Part shown: positions 55,145 through 63,432 of the stretch, piece after piece
Layout: the number at the start of each line of letters is the position of its first letter
Numbering within the stretch: position 1 is the first letter of the stretch
Source: Ruminococcus sp. AF46-10NS
GTDB lineage: Bacteria; Bacillota; Clostridia; Lachnospirales; Lachnospiraceae
Direction of reading: 5' to 3'
DNA: 64,000 nt
Assembly (NCBI RefSeq): GCF_003474435.1
Contig: NZ_QRNF01000016.1
Span: 7,933-71,932 of the forward strand
Made by a program: the position numbers and the translations under genes
Notes under the pieces: generated by a model
Seen by the model: the letters and a program-made list of their open reading frames with translations, nothing else
Told to the model about the DNA's origin: nothing
Database searches by the model: none

Positions 55145-55220
55145 AAATATAGAATATCTGTGGATCTGTCAGAAGAGATGTCAAATGCTCAATAGAACAG
55201 AATATTAATCTGATCATATA

Positions 55221-55247
55221 AATGGAGGGCTCCGGCTCTCCATTTTG
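55221..55247 (+). terminator. Short terminator-like hairpin after the ABC-F gene
   Basis: AATGGAG and CTCCATT form a 7-bp stem with a GC-rich 10-base loop, followed by TTGCTCTT. It is modest and could allow read-through. Confidence 0.45.
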
Positions 55248-55291
55248 CTCTTCATCTGATAGTGAATTCGCTGTGAAATACAGGAAAGATA

Positions 55292-55321
55292 TTGACTTCC
55301 CGGGCAAAATTCTAGTATCAT
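55292..55321 (+). promoter_or_regulatory. Candidate sigma-A promoter for plsX-acpP-rnc
   Basis: TTGACT and TATCAT with 18-base spacing, about 125 bases before plsX. No FapR- or FabT-like operator is evident. Confidence 0.45.
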
Positions 55322-55352
55322 AGAAAATGGTACGTAAAAACAGGTGCTCTGC

Positions 55353-55392
55353 AGTGAAAATCCTTGTACTGCGAAGTCTGAGGATTTTCACT
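55353..55392 (+). other. Perfect 12-bp stem-loop in the plsX leader
   Basis: AGTGAAAATCCT (55353-55364) and AGGATTTTCACT (55381-55392) pair perfectly around a 16-base loop. Outside it GGTAC (55329-55333) can pair with GTACC (55398-55402). There is no T-run, so it is not a simple terminator; it may be a leader structure or a dyad operator. Confidence 0.5.
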
Positions 55393-55445
55393 ACAGTGTA
55401 CCGCGAAACGTCCGAAATGGTTTTCGGGCAGAGAAAGGGAAAAAC

Positions 55446-56486
55446 ATGGCAGAAATGGTAAAAGTCGTAGTAGACGCAATGGGCGGTGACAATGCCCCTG
55501 TGGAGCCGGTAAAGGCAGCAGTAGAAGCTGTAAAAGAAAAACAGAACATCCAGGTTATCCTCACAGGACAGGAAGACGTGATCAGGGCAGAACTTAAGAA
55601 ATATTCAGATTATCCCAGTGACAGGATACGCGTGGTACATGCATCACAGGTTATTGAGACGGCAGAACCGCCGGTAATGGCAATCCAGAAAAAGAAAGAT
55701 TCTTCGATTGTAGTAGGATTAAACCTTGTAAAGAAACAGGAAGCAGACGCATTTGTTTCCTCCGGGAGTACAGGTGCAGTCCTGGTAGGCGGCCAGGTGA
55801 TCGTGGGCAGGATCAAAGGAATCCAGAGACCACCCCTTGCTCCGCTGATCCCCACAGCCAAAGGAGTTTCCCTTCTTATCGACTGTGGTGCCAACGTAGA
55901 TGCCAGACCGAACCATCTGGTGCAGTTCGCGCAGATGGGTTCCATTTATATGGAGAACGTAGTAGGAATCAGGAAACCAAGAGTAGCGATCGTCAACAAC
56001 GGTGCAGAGGAAGAAAAAGGCAACGCCCTTGTGAAAGCAACGTTTCCTCTGTTAAAAGAATGCAGGGACATTAATTTTGTTGGAAGCATTGAGGCCAGGG
56101 ATATCCCGGCAGGATATGCAGATGTAATTGTGTGCGAGGCTTTTGTCGGAAATGTTATCCTCAAGCTGTACGAAGGCGTGGGAGCTACCATGATGTCCAT
56201 GATCAAACAGGGCATGATGTCTGATTTCCGAAGCAAGATGGGAGCTCTGATGGTGAAACCGGCCCTTAAGAAAACACTGAAGGCTTTTGATGCCAGTGAG
56301 TATGGCGGAGCCCCTCTTCTCGGCTTAAAAGGTCTTGTGGTAAAAAGCCATGGAAGTGCCAGGAGCGTAGAGATCCGTCATGCGATCTTCCAGTGCGAGC
56401 AGTTTAAGGAAGAAAAGATCAACGAGAAGATAGAGGAATTTATCGCAGCTGAGCAGAAAGCCCAGGCAGAAGCAAAAGAGAAATAG
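55446..56486 (+). CDS. plsX: Phosphate acyltransferase PlsX
   Basis: PlsX makes acyl-phosphate from acyl-ACP for membrane phospholipid synthesis. VVVDAMGGDNAPVEPVKAAV near the start, FVSSGSTGAVLVGGQ, LLIDCGANVDARPNHLVQFA and FVGNVILKLYEGVG are typical. I chose the ATG at 55446 behind GAAAGGG, giving 346 aa. acpP follows 41 bases later and rnc after that, the classic Firmicute order (here without fabD or fabG between). Confidence 0.95.
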   Translation: MAEMVKVVVDAMGGDNAPVEPVKAAVEAVKEKQNIQVILTGQEDVIRAELKKYSDYPSDRIRVVHASQVIETAEPPVMAIQKKKDSSIVVGLNLVKKQEADAFVSSGSTGAVLVGGQVIVGRIKGIQRPPLAPLIPTAKGVSLLIDCGANVDARPNHLVQFAQMGSIYMENVVGIRKPRVAIVNNGAEEEKGNALVKATFPLLKECRDINFVGSIEARDIPAGYADVIVCEAFVGNVILKLYEGVGATMMSMIKQGMMSDFRSKMGALMVKPALKKTLKAFDASEYGGAPLLGLKGLVVKSHGSARSVEIRHAIFQCEQFKEEKINEKIEEFIAAEQKAQAEAKEK

Positions 56487-56527
56487 ATCAGAAACAATAA
56501 CACAGACAGAAAAGGAGGCGAACAGTC

Positions 56528-56776
56528 GTGGAACTGGAAATGCTGAAAACTATAATTGGAAAAAACCTGGGACGAAATGTTGATACCATTACAGAGAGAA
56601 CTACTTTTGTAGATGAACTGGGAGTTGACTCCCTGGATTTCTTTCAGATCCTTATTGATCTGGAGGAGACATATGATATTCAGATCGACCAGGAGGAAGC
56701 CGAGGAGATCGTGACCGTCGGCGATGCAGTGGAGACTCTTCGCCGTGCAACGAAGGGAAAGAAAAATGGCAAATAA
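56528..56776 (+). CDS. acpP: Acyl carrier protein
   Basis: ACP carries growing acyl chains on a phosphopantetheine arm. The modification site is in DELGVDSLDFFQIL (Ser about residue 37), with acidic helices and a total of 82 aa. The C-terminus is basic (KGKKNGK), which is unusual but harmless. The GTG start at 56528 has GGAGG 9 bases upstream, and no ATG fits as well. It overlaps rnc by 11 bases. Another ACP gene may serve fatty-acid synthesis elsewhere; the plsX-acpP-rnc placement argues that this is the primary one. Confidence 0.9.
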   Translation: MELEMLKTIIGKNLGRNVDTITERTTFVDELGVDSLDFFQILIDLEETYDIQIDQEEAEEIVTVGDAVETLRRATKGKKNGK

Positions 56777-57445
56777 TTTAAAAAAACTGGAACAGACCAT
56801 CGGATATCAGTTTACTGCAAAATCCTTACTGGAGCAGGCTATGACACACAGCTCCTACGCAAATGAGAAACACCTTGGAAAACTTGGATGCAACGAACGT
56901 CTGGAATTTCTGGGTGATGCAGTGCTGGAACTGATCAGCAGTGATTTCCTGTACAAAAAATTCAGCAGCAACCAGGAAGGCGAGCTTACTAAGAAGCGTG
57001 CCAGCATGGTCTGTGAGAAGAGTCTTGCCTACTGCGCAAGGGAATTTGGTCTTCCGGAATTTATCCTTCTTGGAAGAGGCGAGGAGATGATGGGTGGCCG
57101 CGGCCGTGATTCTATCGTATCTGATGCGTTGGAATCCCTGATCGGTGCCATGTATCTGGATGGCGGTTTTGAACCGGCGCAGGCTTTTGTCATGAAATTT
57201 ATCCTTAACGATCTGGAAGACAAGAGGATTTTCTATGACAGCAAGACTGTTCTTCAGGAAATGGTGCAGGAAGGCGGCAACCATCCGGTAGAATACCGCC
57301 TTCTCAAAGAAGAAGGACCGGATCACAGCAAGAGCTTTACTGTGGAAGCCTGATCAATGGTGAGAGCATGGGGACAGGAACCGGCCACACCAAGAAAGCA
57401 GCAGAACAGGCTGCTGCGCTTGAGGCAATTCGCAGGATAAAATAA
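56766..57445 (+). CDS. rnc: Ribonuclease III (C-terminal frameshift)
   Basis: RNase III cuts double-stranded RNA, including rRNA precursors. The catalytic signature NERLEFLGDAVLEL (about residues 40-53) and the second acidic site SDALESLIGAMYLDGG are intact. As it stands, the frame ends at 57353 within the dsRNA-binding domain after KSFTVEA. Adding a C at the CC of 57349-57350 gives KSFTVEALINGESMG and a normal ending at AIRRIK with TAA at 57443-57445, 13 bases before smc. Restored length is about 226 aa. I chose the ATG at 56766, which overlaps acpP. The break is probably a sequence error. Confidence 0.92.
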
Positions 57446-57458
57446 CAGCAGGTGGCCA

Positions 57459-60400
57459 ATGTATCTAAAAAATATAGAGGTGCAGGGATTTAAGTCCTTT
57501 GCACAGAAGATTAATTTTGAATTTCATAATGGAATCACCGGTATTGTAGGTCCCAATGGCAGCGGTAAGAGTAACGTTGGCGATGCAGTGCGCTGGGTTC
57601 TGGGAGAGCAGAGTGCAAAACAGCTCCGTGGCGGAAACATGCAGGATGTTATTTTTTCCGGAACAGAACTCCGAAAACCCTTAAGTTTCGCATCTGTGGC
57701 AATTACGTTGGATAACAGTGACCACAAGCTTCCTGTGGATTTCGAAGAAGTGACTGTCACCAGAAGGCTTTATCGCTCCGGGGAGAGTGAGTACCGTATC
57801 AATGGGAGCTCCTGCAGGCTGAAGGACATCAACGAAATGTTCTACGATACCGGTATCGGAAAAGAGGGCTATTCTATCATTGGTCAGGGTCAGATTGATA
57901 AGATCCTGAGCGGAAAGCCGGAAGAACGCCGTGAGCTTTTTGACGAGGCAGCAGGAATCGTCAAGTTTAAAAGGCGAAAGAACACAACTCTGAAAAAACT
58001 GGAAGAAGAGCAGCAGAACCTTGTCCGTGTCACAGATATCTTAAGTGAGCTTACCAAACAGCTGGAACCTTTGGAACGCCAGTCTGAAACAGCAAAGATC
58101 TATCTGGCAAAAAGAGAAACCTTAAAAGAGCTGGATGTAAACATGTTCCTTCTGGAATATGAACATACAGGCAAGCTGCTTAAAGAACTGGAAGAAAAGA
58201 CCAGGATTGCCGAGGGGCAGTTAAAAGAAGCCCAGGAGTCCCACAGTCGCACCAGGGATGAATACGAACGCCTGGAAAAATCCCTGGAAGAACTTAATGA
58301 GCATATGGATGCTCTCAGGGAAGCCAGCCGTGACCGGGCCATCCGCAGGCAGCAGCTGGAAGGCGAGATCAACGTTCTCCATGAGCAGATCCTTGCAGGA
58401 GAGCAGAATGACAGCCATTACCGAAGCCGTCTTTCCACCATTCAGGAAGATACGAAGAAAAAAACAGCAGATAAAGAGGCACTGGATGAGCAGCGGGCAG
58501 ATTTGCAGAGCAGCCTTAAAGAGACCAGCCGAAAGCTGAAAGAAGAGCAGGATAAACTGGAAAATATCCAGAGCAATATCGAAGAATGTACTCAGTCTGT
58601 TGAGGATGGAAAAAATGAGATCATTGAGATCCTGAATTCCCGTGCCAACACAAAAGGTAAGGCGCAGCGTTTTGATGCAATGATGGAACAGCTTGATATC
58701 CGAAAGGCAGGGATCAGTCAGAGAATCCTTTCTTTGAAAACCCAGGAAGAGGAACAGCAGTCGGCCATCAATGAGGCAAAGGCAGAATACGATGCCATCA
58801 CAGAAGCTATTGCAGCAACCAATCAGGAAGGCAGCCGTCTTACAAAGGAGATCCGTGCAATCCAGGAGAGCATGAAGCAGCAGAGCACACAGCTGGAAGC
58901 AGGACAGACTGCATACCACAGAGAAGCATCCAGGCTGGAATCCCTGCGGAATATCACAGAACGCTACGATGGCTACGGAAACAGTATCCGCCGTGTCATG
59001 GAACAGAAGGATCAAGTGCAGGGTATCCGCGGAGTTGTGGCAGATATCATCCACGTAGAGAAAAATTACGAGATTGCCATTGAGACAGCACTTGGCGGCA
59101 GCATCCAGAACATTGTCACAGACAATGAGCAGACAGCCAAGCAGATGATCGAATTCCTGAAGAAAAACCGATATGGCCGTGCAACCTTCCTTCCGCTGAA
59201 CAGCATTTCTGCGAGAGGAGATTTTAACCAGAGAGGTGCCTTGAATGAGCCGGGAGCCATCGGCCTTGCGAGCGGTCTGGTAACAGCAGACCAGGAATAT
59301 GCAGGACTGATCGGTTATCTTCTTGGCAGAGTGCTTGTAGTGGATAACATCGATCATGCCATTGCCATTGCCAGAAAGTATCGTCACAGCATCCGTATGG
59401 TAACTCTGGAAGGAGAATCCTTAAGCCCAGGCGGTTCTATGACAGGTGGTGCGTTTAAGAACAACAGCAACCTTCTTGGCCGCCGCCGTGAGATCGAGGA
59501 AGTGGAAAAGAAAGTAAAAGAGCTGGCAGCACAGTATAATGCCATCCGTCAGTCCATGGAAGAGAACCGTGCGAGACGAAATGAGATGCGTGATACCGTT
59601 GCTTCCCTGCAGCAGAAACTTCAGGAACAGTCCATTCAGCAGAATACAGCCAGAATGAACATTGAACAGCTGGAGAAAAAAGCTGAGGAGATACGCGGCG
59701 GATATACCAGGATCGAGAGAGAACAGGAAGAGATCCGCATCCAGACAAAAGATATGCAGGCAGATAACGCCCGTATCACTCAGGAACTGGAAGCCTCCAA
59801 AAAAGATGAGGAAGAGCTGGAAACTTTCATCGAGACCCGCCAGAAAGAGCTGGAAGACTGGAAGAAAGACGAAGCTGAAACATCTGAAAAACTGGAAAAG
59901 ATCCGTCTGGACGCATCGGCAGCCCAGCAGAAAGAAAGCTTTATCAAAGAGAACATAAGGCGACTGAAAGAAGAAATCGAAGTACTCTCCCAGGAGAGAG
60001 AAGAGATTCTGGATTCCCTGGAAAAAGGCAGCCAGGAAACAGCAGAAAAGAGAAAAACCATCGAAAATGTCCGTAAAGAGATTGAAGGTTTTGCAGCAAA
60101 AGAAGAAGCTGAGAACAAACAGCTCACAAAAATGCAGCAGAAAAAAGAAGAAAGCACAAAGAGCCATAAAGAATTTTTCGAAAAAAGGGATGAGCTTTCC
60201 AACCAGATCAGTCTTCTGGATAAAGAATGCTTCCGCCTGAAGACTCAGTCAGAGAAGATAGAAGAGAACCGGGAGGCCCGTATCACATATATGTGGGAAG
60301 AATATGAGATCACTCCGAACAACGCTCTTACATACCGTAAAGAAGAGATGAACGACCGTCATGTGATGAAGCAGCAGATCCATAAATTAAAAGATGAGAT

Positions 60401-61019
60401 CCGTGCTCTTGGTGCTGTCAATGTCAATGCCATTGAGGATTACAGGGAACTTCTGGAACGCCACACCTTCCTGAACGGTCAGTATAACGATCTTCTGGAG
60501 GCCGAGAAAACCCTGGAGCAGATCATTAAGGAACTTGATGAGGGAATGCGGAAACAGTTCAGTGAGAAATTCGGAGAGATCCAGAAGGAATTTGACAGGG
60601 CATTCAAAGAGCTTTTCGGAGGAGGCCGGGGAACACTGGAGCTTGCAGAAGATGAAGACATCTTGGAAGCAGGCATCAGGATCATTTCCCAGCCTCCAGG
60701 CAAGAAGCTTCAGAACATGATGCAGCTTTCAGGTGGTGAAAAAGCACTCACAGCTATCGCGCTTCTTTTTGCCATCCAGAACCTGAAGCCTTCACCGTTC
60801 TGCCTTCTGGATGAGATTGAGGCAGCCCTGGATGATTCCAATGTAGGACGTTTTGCAGGATATTTACAGAAGTTGACGAAAAACACACAATTTATTATAA
60901 TAACACATAGACGTGGTACCATGAACGCAGCAGACAGGCTTTATGGAATTACCATGCAGGAAAAAGGGGTATCAACGCTGGTATCTGTAGATCTGGTAGA
61001 GAACCAGCTTACCCAGTAG
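57459..61019 (+). CDS. smc: Chromosome segregation ATPase SMC
   Basis: SMC forms the condensin ring with ScpA and ScpB and compacts the chromosome. Walker A GPNGSGKSNVGDAVRWVLG (about residues 32-50), two long coiled coils (about 170-500 and 680-1000), a hinge (about 510-650 with GVVADIIHVEKNYEIAIETA and ESLSPGGSMTGG), the signature LSGGEKALTAIALLFAIQ and Walker B PFCLLDEIEAALDDSN give a complete 1186-residue protein. The ATG follows AGGTGG. It is in the usual rnc-smc-ftsY order. Confidence 0.97.
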   Translation: MYLKNIEVQGFKSFAQKINFEFHNGITGIVGPNGSGKSNVGDAVRWVLGEQSAKQLRGGNMQDVIFSGTELRKPLSFASVAITLDNSDHKLPVDFEEVTVTRRLYRSGESEYRINGSSCRLKDINEMFYDTGIGKEGYSIIGQGQIDKILSGKPEERRELFDEAAGIVKFKRRKNTTLKKLEEEQQNLVRVTDILSELTKQLEPLERQSETAKIYLAKRETLKELDVNMFLLEYEHTGKLLKELEEKTRIAEGQLKEAQESHSRTRDEYERLEKSLEELNEHMDALREASRDRAIRRQQLEGEINVLHEQILAGEQNDSHYRSRLSTIQEDTKKKTADKEALDEQRADLQSSLKETSRKLKEEQDKLENIQSNIEECTQSVEDGKNEIIEILNSRANTKGKAQRFDAMMEQLDIRKAGISQRILSLKTQEEEQQSAINEAKAEYDAITEAIAATNQEGSRLTKEIRAIQESMKQQSTQLEAGQTAYHREASRLESLRNITERYDGYGNSIRRVMEQKDQVQGIRGVVADIIHVEKNYEIAIETALGGSIQNIVTDNEQTAKQMIEFLKKNRYGRATFLPLNSISARGDFNQRGALNEPGAIGLASGLVTADQEYAGLIGYLLGRVLVVDNIDHAIAIARKYRHSIRMVTLEGESLSPGGSMTGGAFKNNSNLLGRRREIEEVEKKVKELAAQYNAIRQSMEENRARRNEMRDTVASLQQKLQEQSIQQNTARMNIEQLEKKAEEIRGGYTRIEREQEEIRIQTKDMQADNARITQELEASKKDEEELETFIETRQKELEDWKKDEAETSEKLEKIRLDASAAQQKESFIKENIRRLKEEIEVLSQEREEILDSLEKGSQETAEKRKTIENVRKEIEGFAAKEEAENKQLTKMQQKKEESTKSHKEFFEKRDELSNQISLLDKECFRLKTQSEKIEENREARITYMWEEYEITPNNALTYRKEEMNDRHVMKQQIHKLKDEIRALGAVNVNAIEDYRELLERHTFLNGQYNDLLEAEKTLEQIIKELDEGMRKQFSEKFGEIQKEFDRAFKELFGGGRGTLELAEDEDILEAGIRIISQPPGKKLQNMMQLSGGEKALTAIALLFAIQNLKPSPFCLLDEIEAALDDSNVGRFAGYLQKLTKNTQFIIITHRRGTMNAADRLYGITMQEKGVSTLVSVDLVENQLTQ

Positions 61020-61037
61020 CAGAGGGGATGAATCAGT

Positions 61038-61976
61038 ATGGCAGAAGAAAAAAAAGGATTTTTTAAACGGCTGGTAAGCGGACTTACCAAAACGCGAGAC
61101 AATATCGTTGCCGGTTTTGATTCCATTTTCAGCGGCTTTTCCAGTATTGATGATGATTTTTATGAAGAGCTGGAAGAGATCCTGATCATGGGAGATATCG
61201 GTATCAATGCTACCACCTCCATTCTGGAACATCTGAAAGAACAGGTGGCAGAGCAGCATATCAAGGAACCTTCTCAGTGCAAGCAGCTTCTGATCGACGG
61301 GATCAAGAATCAGATGCGTGTGGACAGCACAGAGTATGAGTTTGAGAACCGTAAATCCGTGATCCTGGTGATCGGTGTCAATGGTGTAGGTAAGACTACA
61401 TCCGTAGGTAAACTGGCCGGCAAGCTGAAAGACCAGGGTAAGAAAGTTATCCTCGGAGCGGCGGATACTTTTCGTGCAGCAGCAGGTGAGCAGCTGACAC
61501 AGTGGGCCAACCGTGCGGGGGTTGAGATCATCGGCGGTCAGGACGGCGCAGACCCGGCATCTGTTGTCTATGATGCAGTGGCAGCAGCCAAGGCCAGAAA
61601 TGCAGACGTTCTGATCTGTGATACAGCAGGAAGACTTCACAATAAGAAGAACCTTATGGAAGAGCTTCGCAAAATTTACCGTATTCTGGAACGCGAATAC
61701 CCGGAAGCATATCTGGAAACGCTTGTAGTTCTTGACGGAACCACAGGCCAGAATGCACTTTCCCAGGCAAGACAGTTTGCAGAGGTAGCAAACGTGACCG
61801 GAATCATTCTTACCAAACTTGATGGTACAGCGAAAGGTGGAATTGCAGTAGCGATCCAGTCTGAGCTTGACATACCAGTAAAATACATCGGAGTAGGCGA
61901 GAGTATCGATGACCTGCAGAAATTTGACGCAGACGCCTTTGTAAACGCCCTCTTTGACGTAGAAGAAAGGAGCTAA
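61038..61976 (+). CDS. ftsY: Signal recognition particle receptor FtsY
   Basis: FtsY is the GTPase receptor that docks SRP-ribosome complexes at the membrane. The N domain (about residues 1-90) is followed by the G domain with GVNGVGKTTSVGKLA (about 112-126), LGAADTFRAAAGEQL, LICDTAGRLHNKKNLM and ILTKLDGTAKGG. At 312 aa it lacks the long acidic A domain seen in E. coli, as is normal in Firmicutes. An AGAGGGG site precedes the ATG, 18 bases after smc. Confidence 0.96.
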   Translation: MAEEKKGFFKRLVSGLTKTRDNIVAGFDSIFSGFSSIDDDFYEELEEILIMGDIGINATTSILEHLKEQVAEQHIKEPSQCKQLLIDGIKNQMRVDSTEYEFENRKSVILVIGVNGVGKTTSVGKLAGKLKDQGKKVILGAADTFRAAAGEQLTQWANRAGVEIIGGQDGADPASVVYDAVAAAKARNADVLICDTAGRLHNKKNLMEELRKIYRILEREYPEAYLETLVVLDGTTGQNALSQARQFAEVANVTGIILTKLDGTAKGGIAVAIQSELDIPVKYIGVGESIDDLQKFDADAFVNALFDVEERS

Positions 61977-61984
61977 ATATACAA

Positions 61985-63195
61985 ATGCTTACATTAGAAA
62001 GCTTTGAAGAAGCGGCAGCAAAAGTAAAAGAAGTGACACAGGAAACAAAGCTGATATACAGTAGCTATTTCTCTGACATGACAGGAAACAAAGTTTACCT
62101 GAAACCGGAGAACATGCAGAGAACAGGTGCTTACAAGGTACGTGGCGCATACTATAAGATCAGCACACTTTCCGATGAAGAGAGAAACAAAGGACTGATC
62201 ACAGCATCCGCAGGAAACCATGCACAGGGCGTTGCCTATGCGGCACATAAATACGGAGTAAAAGCAGTCATCGTTATGCCGACTACCACACCTCTGATCA
62301 AAGTAGAGCGCACCAAAAGCTACGGAGCAGAAGTTATCCTTCACGGAGATGTATATGATGAAGCCTGTGCACACGCACTGCAGCTTGCAGAGGAAAAAGG
62401 CTACACATTCATCCATCCGTTCGATGACCCGGCAGTAGCAACCGGACAGGGAACCATTGCCATGGAGATCGTACAGGAGCTTCCTCTTGTAGATTACATC
62501 CTTGTCCCGATCGGCGGCGGCGGACTTGCAACCGGTGTATCAACCTTGCAAAACTTCTCAATCCGCATATCAAGGTTATCGGTGTTGAGCCGGCAGGCGC
62601 AGCATGTATGAAAGCATCCCTGGAGAAAGGCGAGGTCGTAACACTTCCGCACGTAAACACCATCGCAGATGGTACTGCAGTACAGACTCCGGGAAAAAAT
62701 ATCTTCCCATATATCCAGGAGAACCTGGACGACATTATCACCATCGACGATGACGAACTCATCGTGGCTTTCCTCGACATGGTAGAGAACCACAAGATGA
62801 TCGTAGAAAACTCCGGTCTTCTCACTGTAGCAGCTCTCCGTCACCTTGACGTAAAGAAAAAGAAGATCGTTTCCATCTTAAGTGGCGGAAATATGGATGT
62901 GATCACCATGTCCTCCGTAGTACAGCACGGTCTCATCCAGAGAGACCGAATCTTCACCGTTTCCGTCCTTATCCCGGATAAGCCAGGTGAACTCGTACGC
63001 GTAGCCAGTGTTATCGCCGAGAACCAGGGCAACGTCATCAAACTGGACCACAACCAGTTTGTAAGCACCAACAGAAATGCAGCCGTAGAACTTCGGATCA
63101 CTATGGAAGCATTCGGAACAGATCACAAGAACCAGATCGTAGCAGCACTTGAGAAGGCAGGATGCAGGCCTAGAGTTGTCAGAGCGATACTGTAA
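61985..63195 (+). CDS. ilvA: Threonine ammonia-lyase (catabolic type, ACT domain; frameshifted)
   Basis: The enzyme deaminates threonine to 2-oxobutyrate with PLP. The PLP lysine is in MQRTGAYKVRGAYYKI (about residue 49), followed by TASAGNHAQGVAYAAHKYG and PIGGGGLATGVSTL. The frame breaks at the CC of 62544-62545; adding a C gives VSTLAKLLNPHIKVIGVEPA and joins the C-terminal half, which ends in an ACT domain (TVSVLIPDKPGELVRVASVI). Restored length is about 403 aa, as in the short tdcB/ilvA2 type. It starts 8 bases after ftsY behind AAAGGAG, so it may be co-transcribed with the smc-ftsY genes. Confidence 0.92.
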
Positions 63196-63249
63196 GAGAA
63201 AACAGAAAAGTTGATATAGAATAAGAGGTTTATAACAACTTTACGTGAA

Positions 63250-63299
63250 AATGGTTTCATGGTATCATGATTTTGGTGATATCGTGGAACCATTTTTTA
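63250..63299 (+). terminator. Terminator after ilvA
   Basis: AATGGTTTCATGGTATCA-like and TGATATCGTGGAACCATT arms pair with two mismatches and are followed by TTTTTATT. Confidence 0.75.
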
Positions 63300-63357
63300 T
63301 TAGTATAAAAGCGGAAATTTTGTCGATGAAAAGAGCTGGATAAAACCAAACAAATAA

Positions 63358-63386
63358 TTGTGGATGTCAATTGGAGATGATATACT
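63358..63386 (+). promoter_or_regulatory. Candidate sigma-A promoter for the terminal ATPase gene
   Basis: TTGTGG and TATACT with 17-base spacing, about 47 bases before the ATG. Confidence 0.5.
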
Positions 63387-63432
63387 GAATCCATATTTAA
63401 AATATAGAAGACTGCGTGAAAGAGGGGAAAAC

